A DNA stretch of 64,000 bases from Metallyticus violacea (taxonomy: Eukaryota > Arthropoda > Insecta > Mantodea > Metallyticidae): positions 38,242,501 through 38,306,500 of the forward strand of contig CM060840.1 of assembly GCA_030762175.1 (NCBI GenBank), in the 5' to 3' direction. The position numbers and the translations under genes are program-made. The notes under the pieces were generated by a model. The model did no database searches. It was not told the DNA's origin and saw only the letters and a list, made by a program, of their open reading frames with translations. Positions within the stretch are counted from its first letter, which is position 1. Every line of letters starts with the position of its first letter. Shown piece after piece: positions 25,488 to 34,832 of the stretch.

Positions 25488-25509
25488 TCACATCACATCA
25501 CATCACATC
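25488..25509. repeat. (ATCAC)n short tandem repeat
   Basis: About four and a half copies of ATCAC. Confidence 0.9.
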
Positions 25510-25854
25510 TACTAGCAGTTTGAGTTATACTCTGTCTCTCGATAATATACACGGTAACTTGCACTGTTCTTTGCGAACGAATATAAAACCAAAATACAGT
25601 TTATTGCAAACAATTATATTGTTCGATGTTGCGGTTCGTCCGAGGTTAACCACTTACACAAATAGTTTGTCGTGTGAATTTAATCTGTTCTGTCTCACGT
25701 CTCGGCGACACTAGATAAACTGTAAAAATTGCTTTGCAACTGCTTGTAAATGACCTGTAACGAACATGTAACTGACCAAAAGTGCCTCGAAAATGGACCC
25801 TTTTTACTCATTTTGAAATCCTACATTTAGAATGCTGAGATACTTTTTAAATTT

Positions 25855-26040
25855 AATTGAAAGAAGCCTCTAGAAGCTTACTTTGAACCTAACCTTCTTA
25901 TTGGCTACTGAATTTACTAGATCGAAGTTTCTGGAACATTTGTTTTAATCCAGTCTTCTGTCTGGCTACAAGACTTTAATAGATCGAAGTTTCTGGAACT
26001 CTAGTATGAGCCCAGGCCTCTGAATGGCTACTAGAACCTC
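25855..26040. repeat. Three-copy tandem repeat, period about 62 bp
   Basis: Two near-identical stretches TAGATCGAAGTTTCTGGAAC occur at about 25918-25937 and 25980-25999, and the spacers share CTTCTG-like and TGGCTAC elements. A weaker third copy follows (GAGCCCAGGCCTCTGAATGG then CTACTAGAAC). Function unknown. Confidence 0.7.
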
Positions 26041-26235
26041 TTCTCATATTCTCCTGATTTGTCCTAAAATAGCATTTACGTAACCTGAGTGTTAATTCCT
26101 GGATTTTAACTTTTTAAGCGGTTCAAATCCATTTAACCTTATTCTGTTTATTCTCCCACGCGAGAACCGCTTTCACAACGACGGCTTTGTATACAAAATA
26201 AAACCTTGGCTCGTTTTTTTTTTTTTTTTTCGTCC

Positions 26236-26290
26236 TTTTGAGAGGCTCCCTAGCGTAATGGTATCGGGCGTTTTTGCTACGTTACAAACT
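26236..26290 (+). repeat. Partial tRNA-like SINE head
   Basis: CTCCCTAGCGTAATGGTATC has a good box-A layout and lies just after a poly-T run. No box B follows, so only a fragment is present. Confidence 0.35.
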
Positions 26291-26955
26291 TCTTCATATT
26301 TTAACATTTCATATAAAATATACTATTAGGTTTTCATATTATATGCCTGTTAAACATGCAGATGCACTAGTTTATTACCAGCCATAGTTCTGGAATTGTT
26401 ATATACAAATGAAACAGTTGATATTAATTAAATACACGACTATAAAACTAAATATTACTATTATAAGGGTTGAAGCCAGAAGCTTCACTGCCTAATGCAT
26501 TTATTAATGTAATATAATTAGATGGTTTATTAAAAATGGTATGACATTAACCTAGTTAGAGAATTATAAAAAAACGACGCCCTGATTAATATGAGCAAAA
26601 TAATTTGAACATTTGCTCATAAACACATTACTTAATAGTTCATATAACTTATTCATATAATATTTATTCACTATGCAATTCACATAAAATGAAACAAAGA
26701 TGTTAATACTTATTAATACTTAGGTTTTAATATTAATATTCCACAAAAATCTTTCTTTTTGTTTTACGCCTGTTTTTACTGCCATGGCACTAATGGTAAT
26801 GAATGGATTGGATGAAAAATTGTGAAAGTAATGTATTTCATTGCTAAAATGATACATCTATAAAAAATCAGACTCAATGGCTAGTTCAAGCATGTATAAT
26901 TTTTATTACTTCATTCCGGCACCTTCGAATTGAATTTATTAATTGCTGAAAGAGG
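26291..26955. other. Gene-free AT-rich stretch
   Basis: Nothing recognised. Confidence 0.5.
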
Positions 26956-27320
26956 TAATTTTCCCGAACTCACTAGCAATGCTCTTTTGTTCTGTCTTAC
27001 TCGGAAACACAGCTGTTGACTTCTTTATTATATTTAAATCGTGTGAATTAGGAGGTCAGTACAAGACATATATGTCAAGTTGTTGATTAAAAACTTGGCT
27101 GTTTTGACTAGCGTGGTGCACGCAGCTGTTGTGCACCAACCTAATACAACCTCTTCGACTGGAAACAGTTCTAATGCTGGCAAGAATCACATCACTAAGT
27201 ATTTCTTCGTATTCAGCCACATATAATTTCTGTTAGCTGTTCAGGTCTAAGTTCATTTTTTGCCTCTCTCGTCACGGAAGTAGTTCGGAAAACCTTGCAA
27301 TTGCTACCCGTGGGTTTTTT
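26956..27320 (-). pseudogene. Tc1-like transposase C-terminal remnant
   Basis: On the reverse strand one frame gives AEYEEILSDVILASIRTV (about 27230-27165), a block aligning with the Y-x-x-IL segment of Tc1-like DDE transposases. This leads into VHHASQNSQVFNQQLDIYVLY (residues broken by a stop after the final Y) and PPNSHDLNIIKK (about 27050-27015), the counterpart of the PPxSPDLNPIE block that carries the third region of the catalytic triad. The second catalytic Asp block is mutated (HHAS in place of DNA-x-H). A stop interrupts the key block. No terminal repeats were found. Confidence 0.65.
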
Positions 27321-27568
27321 TTCCGCTTATATCGTCCGTCCAATACTTAACGTGCGTAGTATATATATATATATACTAATTCCATGTGTGAGAAACAGAT
27401 GGAATATTATATTTAAAAATTTAATTTGAAACAAAATGCATCTTGATTTATGTGGTTCCTGTGTGCACATAATATAAAATGGCAGAAGATGACCGCACAA
27501 GACAGTAGCGATACATTCTGTGCAAAATTCAAACTCAGAAAATTCGAGAATTGTGAGATCACGACATA

Positions 27569-27570
<2 letters not shown>

Positions 27571-27602
<32 letters not shown>
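27571..27602. repeat. (TA)n microsatellite abutting palindromic repeats
   Basis: About 16 TA units, directly followed by the first of three palindromic units. Confidence 0.95.
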
Positions 27603-27606
<4 letters not shown>

Positions 27607-27790
27607 GTAATTATAAAAGTACAAAAGGATAAAACACTTAGATCAAGTCACACTTGAAATAGCTCCTAGCCATTGAAGAACTCCGTGAGTTCGAAATATA
27701 GCAATTTCAAATGTGACTTTAAATGTTTTATCCTTTTCTACTTTTATAATTATTGTTAATTTGTTTCACTGTTAATAGTGTTACTTTATT
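27602..27790 (+). repeat. Palindromic unit 1 with hairpin-CGAAATATAG loop
   Basis: The left arm 27602-27660 (ending AAGTCACACTTGAAAT) is complementary to the right arm from 27704 (ATTTCAAATGTGACTT ... TTTTATCCTTTTCTACTTTT). The loop holds CCATTGAAG, a small hairpin GAACTCCGTGAGTTC and GAAATATAGC at 27670-27702. The arrangement resembles the stem II and GAAA half of a hammerhead ribozyme, with a degenerate CUGAUGA box. It abuts a (TA)n tract on its left. Confidence 0.65.
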
Positions 27791-27840
27791 TTTATTTTTA
27801 TATTATACATAATATAAATGAAAAATTAATTAATACTATT

Positions 27841-28030
27841 AACAATGTAACAAATTAACAGTAATAATAAAAGTAAATAAGGCTAAAACACTTAGATAAA
27901 GTCACACTTGACTCTTGTCTATCTTCTTGCCATTGAAGAACTCCAGTAGTTCGAAATATAGCAATTTCAAGTGTGACTTTATCTAAGTGTTTTATCCTTA
28001 TCCACTTTTATTATTACTGTTAATTTATAT
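27841..28030 (+). repeat. Palindromic unit 2 with hairpin-CGAAATATAG loop
   Basis: Arms of 54 nt (from AACAGTAATAATAAAAGT to AAGTCACACTTG and its complement) differ at only about three positions. The 57-nt loop includes CTTCTTGCCATTGAAG, the hairpin GAACTCCAGTAGTTC and GAAATATAGC (about 27923-27962). It has the same orientation as unit 1. Confidence 0.7.
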
Positions 28031-28069
28031 ACATAATATAAAAGAAAAATAAAAATAAAGTAACACTAT

Positions 28070-28280
28070 CAACAATGTAACAAATTAACAGCAATTATAA
28101 CAGTATAAAAGGAAAAAACACCAAGAAAAAGTCACACTTGAGATCGCTATATTTCGGACTCGTGGAGTCTTTCTATGGCAAGAAGCCAAGTGACAAGTGG
28201 TCTCAGTGATCTCAAGTGTGACATTTTCTTACTGGTTTGTCCTTTTGTACTGTTATAATCACTGTTAATTTATATATATT
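28070..28280 (-). repeat. Palindromic unit 3, loop in opposite orientation
   Basis: Arms of about 59 nt meet at GAGATC/GATCTC with about eight mismatches. The loop (about 28145-28206) is reverse-complemented compared with units 1 and 2: read on the reverse strand it gives CTTCTTGCCATAGAAAG, hairpin GACTCCACGAGTC and CGAAATATAGC. Either the whole unit inserted backwards, or the loop flipped by recombination between its own arms. Confidence 0.65.
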
Positions 28281-29905
28281 TCTATTTCTTCAATTTATAA
28301 TCATACGATTAATTATAATATTCGCATTAGGAGTCTATATGTAATTCAGTAATAAAAGTAATTATTTTGTGAAATATGAAGCAAAGCATATTTTATCTAG
28401 CCGGTGGCATAAACCTAGAAGTCGAAAATATTGAATTATTGAAAAGATGTGCAAAAGATAAGATAAAGGTACAAAATCTAAGTTGAAGCTTGTGACATAA
28501 GTGGCCAAAAGAGATATTTGTGTCTAAGTTAAGAGTCGCCATTGCAAATACTGTGAATGAGTTTTTTTTATGAGTTTTATTTTGGTGTACTGGACTGCTA
28601 AAAAGTGAACGAAAATAAAAAAAAAAGAAAAGTGTTGCATAGAATAAGCGAGAGAGAAAATTGCAAGAGTGAAGAAGAATCTATCTAAAGCAACTGCAGA
28701 AGAGGGTAAAAATGTCAAGGAGAGAAAAATGGGGAAAGTTTTGACACACATAATAAGCTCAAATGTTTTATGCACATAAAAGTAGCTTTTGCTCAGTACA
28801 ATTTTCAACATTCAAAATTCTCCTGCTCATCAATTTTAGTCTTACGGACTTCAAAATTTGCAAACATGAAGTATGTGTAGTAACTTGAATATCTGATGTT
28901 AATTTTGAAATACGAGTATTTTATAAATATTTACAAACATTTATTAACAAATATGAAAATTTACAAAAAATATACGGTATATATTAAGGTACTTGAATAA
29001 TGTAAAACTGGGAAAACAAAATTCATTATAATAATTATTATAATTAATTAACCTTTTATATTTAACATTACAATTTTTAAAGTTGAAATCTTAAAAATAA
29101 AAGCGTCAGAAACACATAAAAAGATATAAAATGTCCTGTTAAATTGGAGAAATTCCAAGCTAACTGATGCACATTTCATAATACTTTTATTGTAACAAAG
29201 CCATTAACGTACAAAATATAATGTAAATTGAATGAACATTTTAAAACTCAGTAAGGTCTCCGCCTAACATATTTCTGTCACTTTATTAATAACTGCTGTA
29301 ATTTTTAACTTTCAACTCGTAAATATGGCGGTAGAGGGATGTAAACTCTTTATTTTTTGTAACCTCATTAAAAAGGACGTATGTAAAGAGACATTACACC
29401 ATCTTGTTGAAAAATGAGAGACTAACGTTCTGTAAGTTGCGGCTTTAACCAATTGTGCAGCATATGAGTTTAATTAATAATAATTAATTAATAATTAATT
29501 AATTAATACCAATTAATACCTTTGTTCTCAAAAAAGAAGCCTGGCAACTTCTTGTGTAAGGATATACTTAATTTGCAAACCTACCGCTAATTATAAAATC
29601 TTCGAGAATTTTTCTTTCCATTGGTACTGGTTATATGTAATTGTACTTTACAATTTCCTCGCATTTTATACTCTAAAGTGTATCATTCATTTTTAATACC
29701 GTTTAACCATGAACAAGGCAACAATAGAATGAAAAAGTTTAAAAAAAATCGTATTTTCTGTAATCTTTGCAACTTTAACTTGTAAAACTCTGTATTTCTA
29801 AGAAAAGATACACAACATCAAGTGTACATATAAATAATATTTATAGTAATTTTGAGTACTGATACTACACAAAATAATTTATAAATAACATTTTTTAGGA
29901 CAGTA
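28281..29905. other. Gene-free AT-rich stretch
   Basis: A reverse 95-codon hydrophobic frame at 28524-28811 is AT-driven and not convincing. A TTAA-type simple repeat lies at about 29470-29516. Nothing else is seen. Confidence 0.5.
29470..29516. repeat. (TTAA)n-like simple repeat
   Basis: TTAATTAATAATAATTAATT and continuing permutations. Confidence 0.85.
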
Positions 29906-29908
29906 GGT

Positions 29909-30292
29909 TCATGGATTATATTGACCTCTCGCTAGGACCATCGTGGTCGGAAAATTATTATAACCATAACCATAGATTACGTTCTGAAAGCGAAGGGACA
30001 AAATCGCGTTTTCTTGTTTTCTGTTATGTTGCCGTTCCTGAGAATGTGATATCGTAGATCGTTTAGGATCGCCCTGTCGAACGGAATTCCGCTGGGTATT
30101 GTTGCAAGCTTCTTTCTTTCTTTGCGTATAACCTTTCCAACAGCTGCTTGTACCATTTCGCTGACAACTTAAATGGATTCCCCGCACCCTTCTGTGAGTG
30201 TCCTTTGTAAGAATCTTTGATTCAGAAGAAATGTGTTGCTTGCCGAACGGACTGTACCTTAGTTTGTCAGATGCATCCAATTGAAAGAACAA
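29909..30292 (-). CDS. Unassigned 127-codon open frame
   Basis: I do not recognise this frame. It starts at a TTG, with no ATG near the beginning; the frame is open upstream to a stop near 30320, so a spliced exon or a transposon fragment is as likely as a complete gene. The predicted chain is hydrophilic and rich in Gln, Arg, Ser, Asn and Lys (for example THRRVRGIHLSCQRN and KRSTISHSQERQHNRKQE), with a Tyr-Gly-rich tail (IYGYGYNN). There is no signal peptide, membrane segment or catalytic motif. Base composition is clearly less AT-rich than the neighbouring DNA, which is the main reason to list it. It may well be chance. Confidence 0.25.
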   Translation of the reverse strand: MFFQLDASDKLRYSPFGKQHISSESKILTKDTHRRVRGIHLSCQRNGTSSCWKGYTQRKKEACNNTQRNSVRQGDPKRSTISHSQERQHNRKQENAILSLRFQNVIYGYGYNNFPTTMVLARGQYNP

Positions 30293-30299
30293 GGGAAAG

Positions 30300-31206
30300 C
30301 GATTAAAGTTTGCCTTTTAGAAAATGTTTGTGTTATCGTTAGTACTGTTAAGTACTATTCCTAATAAAATGTTTATTATTGAACATAATCAGAGTTATAA
30401 AATTCAATAAAATAAACGAATCTTCAAACGTCTTTAATTTATTCTGTATGTAGGTTACTGAAAACAAATATTCTTCAAAACAGAGGTTAAGCAATGAGAT
30501 TATTGCTGAATTATAGTCTAAACCACTATGAGAATTTTTAATATCTTTTGTGTGCTGTTGAGAGAAGTGAATTTTAATGGATAGTAAAGCAAGCAGCAGT
30601 AGTAATTATGAAACAATTGCAGCTAGTAATATTAAGTAAAAAACTCTTGTTTTTTGAACTACTGGCGTATCAAACAAATTCTACAAGGCGAGTCTTGCCA
30701 TTACATTAAAACATTAATAAAATCGTAAATAAATTTACAAAATGTCCAATCCCTTAGCATTTAATTGATGAAGATTAATACCATTAATGGGGATTAATAA
30801 GTGCACTTCCTATGGAGGTTAAAACATTTACACGTTCTAGAACTAATTTTAATGATATACTTTAAAAGGTAAAAAAATTATAGAATAATAATATCAGCTC
30901 TAAAATATGCCAATATTTATCAGAATTTCAAACAACATTTTACATTAATGGAATTAAAACATAAAGCTTTAACATAATTTTTAAATTATAACTTACTTAC
31001 AGTAGATAATTCTTTCTTCCCAGAGATTTGGTGAAGAAAATAATATTACATAAGCATATGCAATTAAATATAAAAATAATAGTTATTTACAAACAAGTGT
31101 TAAATGTGACACAAATAAACTCACTTTTAACACATGAATCGTACCTATTTTTAGACATACCTAAGTTTTTATAAGTGAATTAAATTTATTTCATTCATTC
31201 ATTCTG

Positions 31207-31208
<2 letters not shown>
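30300..31208. other. Gene-free AT-rich stretch
   Basis: Left flank of the PLE. Nothing recognised. Confidence 0.5.

Positions 31209-31250
<42 letters not shown>
31209..31250. repeat. (TA)n tract at the outer end of the PLE
   Basis: About 21 TA units ending exactly where the left arm of the PLE inverted repeat begins. Confidence 0.95.
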
Positions 31251-31255
<5 letters not shown>

Positions 31256-31336
31256 CATAAAAAACACTCAGAGTGCAATATAAAAAGGTTCACATAAAAT
31301 TTCACACTAAAAACCGTAAAATTGAACACTAAAATC

Positions 31337-31372
31337 ACACTATATTTCGAGCTTGGCTCTTGGTCACGTGAT
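31337..31372 (-). ncRNA. Hammerhead-like motif in the left PLE arm (degenerate)
   Basis: Read on the reverse strand: CACGTGACCAA, hairpin GAGCCAAGCTC, then GAAATATAGTGTG. A hammerhead has CUGAUGA, stem II, GAAA, stem III. Here stem II and GAAA are present, but the CUGAUGA box differs at about three positions. PLEs of animals are known to carry hammerhead ribozymes in their terminal repeats. Whether this one cleaves is doubtful. Confidence 0.35.
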
Positions 31373-31487
31373 GAAAATGAACTGAGCTCTGGCAGGCAGC
31401 GTCTGTCGTTGTGAGGCATAGGGATGTGACGTGGCAGCAAAACTGCCAACTCTAGCTGAACAAAGTAGTTTGGCAAACCTGGCAGTA

Positions 31488-32024
31488 TTACAGGGAGATG
31501 TTGAGGCCTGGAGGAATACGGGCTTTATGTAAAACTATTGCTGCCATCTCTACGTCTCTAAGTAAGGTGTGTTTAGATGGAGGAGCGGCATCTATGAGAA
31601 TAAGAGAGAAACAGTTGTCGAACGTGGCCTGGTGAAAATTGGCATGTTGTGATACCGGTAATGGGGAACAAGTTTTAACTGAATGCCTGTGATTGTTCAT
31701 TCTAATAGATACCTTAGTGGACGTTAGTCCAATGTAAAAAGCGGGACAAAATTGGCATTTAAGTAAATACACCACATTTGTGGAGGTACAGTTGAAAAAA
31801 GAGTGAATTTTAAATTCTGATTTCAGATTTGGACTAACATAAGATGAGCATGGGGATATCAAGGCACAGGTTTTACATTTAGGGCGGTTGCACGGATATG
31901 AGCCAAGTGTCGAGAAGGAGGGCTGAGGATAATCAATATTTTTGCGAAAAATGCTTCTGAGGTTGCGAGCTGACCGGAAACATAGCCTTGGTAATGTTTG
32001 AAAAAATGATGCAGTTAGTTGGTT
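31488..32024 (-). pseudogene. PLE GIY-YIG endonuclease segment (frameshifted from the RT)
   Basis: C-terminal part of the PLE polyprotein, a single-strand nicking endonuclease used to start target-primed reverse transcription. The last 124 codons (31862-31488) contain the GIY-YIG signature as VVYLLKC and, eleven residues on, FYIG, followed by the conserved Arg and His (SIRMNNHRH). A Cys-rich lead-in (CNRPKCKTC) lies just upstream, as is usual in PLEs. The first codon of that stretch is TTG, not ATG. The frame is open further upstream to about 32024, where one missing base separates it from the RT frame. Its last 124 codons are identical in protein sequence to the forward copy at 34309-34683. 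Without frame repair it would not be made as part of the RT protein. Confidence 0.9.
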
Positions 32025-34060
32025 TTGCGTGAGGATATGAAGCTGTCTTTTAGGACAGGTTTGAGTCTTTCAATGCCTGGAAAGTATGTCACTGTGAAAT
32101 TCAATGGATCAATATCTGCTGTTTTACGAGTCTTAGGAGTATGCTTCTGATGAGAGGCCTGGACTTTTGATTTTACTAGGGAAGGGGGGTAACCCCTGTT
32201 GACTAATTTGTCAGTTAATTGGGTGATGTATCTATCAAGAGCTGAGTCATTATTGCAGATTCGGTGTCCTCGTAGTGACAAAGAAAAGGGTATGACCTTT
32301 TTTATATGTGGTGGATGGCAACTTTCGAAATGTAAGTACTGCTGTAGGTTGGTAGGTTTAACATGAATTGATGTCAGAAATTGCTTATTGATTAACTGAA
32401 TTTCCACATCCAGGAAGACAGCTTGAGTACGGGAAACTGTGGATGTGAACTTAACTGGATAGTTGGTGTTCAACCTATTGAAAAAACTATCAAATGCCGT
32501 AATACCATGGGTCCAAATGATAAAAATATCGTCAATAAATCTGCGCCACACCAACGGTGCTAAGGGTTCTGAATGTAGGAATTCTTCTTCAAGTTTGGCC
32601 ATAAACAGGTTGGCGTAAGATGGAGCCATTCTGGTCCCCATGGCTGTCCCCTTGACTTGAAGAAAATATTGACCCTCAAATACAAACACATTATGAGTGA
32701 GGACAAAAAATGCTAATTGGCAAATAAAATCATTGGAAGGAGTCTGAGCTAAGTTTGATTTATCTAAAAAGTAGGCTAAAGCTTCTAAACCCTTATTGTG
32801 GGGGATATTGGTGTAAAGCGAAGACACATCTAGAGTAACTAATATTACGTCATCATAAATATTTAAATCCACAGACTTCAGAATTTCTAGAAAATGGAAA
32901 GAGTCTTTAATATAGGAGGGTCTGGAAGAGGCTATGGGTTTGATATAAAAATCAACAAGGGCTGAAATTCTTTCAGTGGGGCTGCCATAACTGGCTACTA
33001 TAGGTCGTCCTGGGCAGCCTGTTTTGTGTATTTTAGGTAAAAAATATAGAGAAGGTGTGCGGGGAGAAACTGGTGTTAACAGTGTAATGTCAGTTTTGTT
33101 AAAGCCTTCTAATGGAGCTCTAGCAGATACGAAATGTGTTATTTCTGTGTTGAAGTCAGGAGTAACATCTTGCAATAGGCTCAAATAATAATCTTCGTCA
33201 TGCAACTGTCGAAAGGCTTCTTGGGTGTATAATGCCCGGTCCATGACAACGACTGAGGAGCCCTTGTCGGCCCGCAAAATGATGATATTGGGATTCAAGG
33301 ATAACTTACGTAACAAAACTCTCTGAATAGGGGGAAGGTTGTCTCTGGATTGAAAAAGCTTCAGAAATCTAGGGTGACTGATGTCATCTAGAAATTTATC
33401 AATGAAACGTTCCACAGGGTGAGAGGAAGCCAAAGCTGGGGATTCATTAGTTGAAGGGGGACGAAAAGGTAGTAATCCCGGGTTGACAGACGAGACAGAA
33501 ACTGCTGGGTGCGTGTGCCAATGGTACTTCCATCGTAAATGTCGGCAAAATTTAACTGCATCAATAATGAGGCGGGACCGATCAAATTTAGGAACCGGTA
33601 CAAAAGATAAACCCTTCTCTAGTAGAGATCGTTCAGAGTCAGATAAGCGATAAGAAGACAAATTGACTATTTGAAGGGCCCTATCTTGTTCTGAGCTGGC
33701 AGCATGTGTAGCCTTTTGGGTTTTGGAGAACTTTCCTGTAGGTTTAACAGGACGTGGTAAATTAAAAATGGACGCAAGGTCAGGGGCTTGACTAACGATG
33801 GGGACGTTATTTGGAACCTGAGGCACTTTAGTGACGCCAAGCCCTGCCCGGCAATGGTGAATATACAGATTTGAAAGCTTATTAAGGTGATGCAAGTCTG
33901 CTTGTTGTAATCTCAAGCTGGCAGCTGAGAGAATATGTAATATATCCCCAATATAATGAAAAGAGGTTAAAAGTATGATTTTGATATAACTGGTCAACCT
34001 CGTTAAATGGAAAAGCTGAATGCTGCGTATCTGTTCATAGACCAATTGTAGAAATTTCAT
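32015..34060 (-). CDS. PLE reverse transcriptase, 681 codons, missing its endonuclease tail by frameshift
   Basis: Penelope-type reverse transcriptase that copies element RNA at a nicked target. Visible landmarks: an N-terminal PLE-specific region; FLPKIHKTGCPGRPI around residues 340-350; motif A VTLDVSSLYTNIP with Asp near 411; motif B KGTAMGTRMAPSYANL from about 470; motif C RRFIDDIFIIW with the Asp pair near 510-511. The catalytic aspartates are all present and the 681 codons have no internal stop. It ends in KPVLKDSFISSRKTN, where a single-base deletion relative to the forward arm moves the downstream endonuclease out of frame. So the RT domain looks intact, but the full polyprotein is broken, and the copy is probably non-autonomous although recent. 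The ATG at 34060 is the first of the frame and the N-terminus could be shortened. The 71-codon frame at 33388-33603 is a shadow. Confidence 0.93.
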   Translation of the reverse strand: MKFLQLVYEQIRSIQLFHLTRLTSYIKIILLTSFHYIGDILHILSAASLRLQQADLHHLNKLSNLYIHHCRAGLGVTKVPQVPNNVPIVSQAPDLASIFNLPRPVKPTGKFSKTQKATHAASSEQDRALQIVNLSSYRLSDSERSLLEKGLSFVPVPKFDRSRLIIDAVKFCRHLRWKYHWHTHPAVSVSSVNPGLLPFRPPSTNESPALASSHPVERFIDKFLDDISHPRFLKLFQSRDNLPPIQRVLLRKLSLNPNIIILRADKGSSVVVMDRALYTQEAFRQLHDEDYYLSLLQDVTPDFNTEITHFVSARAPLEGFNKTDITLLTPVSPRTPSLYFLPKIHKTGCPGRPIVASYGSPTERISALVDFYIKPIASSRPSYIKDSFHFLEILKSVDLNIYDDVILVTLDVSSLYTNIPHNKGLEALAYFLDKSNLAQTPSNDFICQLAFFVLTHNVFVFEGQYFLQVKGTAMGTRMAPSYANLFMAKLEEEFLHSEPLAPLVWRRFIDDIFIIWTHGITAFDSFFNRLNTNYPVKFTSTVSRTQAVFLDVEIQLINKQFLTSIHVKPTNLQQYLHFESCHPPHIKKVIPFSLSLRGHRICNNDSALDRYITQLTDKLVNRGYPPSLVKSKVQASHQKHTPKTRKTADIDPLNFTVTYFPGIERLKPVLKDSFISSRKTN

Positions 34061-34093
34061 TGAAATTTAAATACCTGAATACGGAAAAATGAT

Positions 34094-34683
34094 GCATTGA
34101 AAGACTCAAACCTGTCCTAAAAGACAGCTTTAATATCCTCACGCAAAACCAACTAACTGCATCATTTTTTCAAACATTACCAAGGCTATGTTTCCGGTCA
34201 GCTCGCAACCTCAGAAGCATTTTTCGCAAAAATATTGATTATCCTCAGCCCTCCTTCTCGACACTTGGCTCATATCCGTGCAACCGCCCTAAATGTAAAA
34301 CCTGTGCCTTGATATCCCCATGCTCATCTTATGTTAGTCCAAATCTGAAATCAGAATTTAAAATTCACTCTTTTTTCAACTGTACCTCCACAAATGTGGT
34401 GTATTTACTTAAATGCCAATTTTGTCCCGCTTTTTACATTGGACTAACGTCCACTAAGGTATCTATTAGAATGAACAATCACAGGCATTCAGTTAAAACT
34501 TGTTCCCCATTACCGGTATCACAACATGCCAATTTTCACCAGGCCACGTTCGACAACTGTTTCTCTCTTATTCTCATAGATGCCGCTCCTCCATCTAAAC
34601 ACACCTTACTTAGAGACGTAGAGATGGCAGCAATAGTTTTACATAAAGCCCGTATTCCTCCAGGCCTCAACATCTCCCTGTAA
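34094..34683 (+). pseudogene. 5'-truncated PLE copy: end of RT and GIY-YIG endonuclease
   Basis: This inverted partial copy starts inside the last codons of the RT (KPVLKDSF) and reads without interruption through the Cys-rich motif (CNRPKCKTC) and the GIY-YIG domain (VVYLLKC ... FYIG ... RMNNHRH) to the stop at 34683. The RT-to-endonuclease junction is in frame here, in contrast to the reverse-strand copy. A stop codon just before the junction at about 34089 and lack of an ATG mean that this piece has no obvious way to be translated alone. The 124-residue end is identical to that of the other arm, which points to a very recent duplication or gene conversion. Confidence 0.9.
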
Positions 34684-34795
34684 TACTGCCAGGTTTGCCA
34701 AACTACTTTGTTCAGCTAGAGTTGGCAGTTTTGCTGCCACGTCACATCTCTATGCCTCACTGGACAGACGCTGCCTGCCAGAGCTCAGTTCATTT

Positions 34796-34832
34796 TCATC
34801 ACGTGACCAAGAGCCAAGCTCGAAATATAGTG
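34796..34832 (+). ncRNA. Hammerhead-like motif in the right PLE arm (degenerate)
   Basis: Same sequence as in the left arm: CACGTGACCAA, GAGCCAAGCTC, GAAATATAGTG. It has stem II and GAAA with an imperfect CUGAUGA box. Confidence 0.35.

Larger units (their letters stand above)
31251..32076 (-). repeat. Left arm of the PLE inverted repeat
   Basis: Near identical to 34094-34918 in reverse. I see about four differences over ~825 bp: a 1-base deletion near 32024, one substitution near 31430, a small replacement near 31405 and one T-run length change near 31265. Confidence 0.92.

Noticed and set aside
27602..28280. CRISPR array
   Set aside because: The repeats are long palindromes with no regular short repeat-spacer pattern, and the genome is eukaryotic.
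33388..33603. 71-codon reverse frame
   Set aside because: Shifted-frame shadow of the PLE reverse transcriptase.
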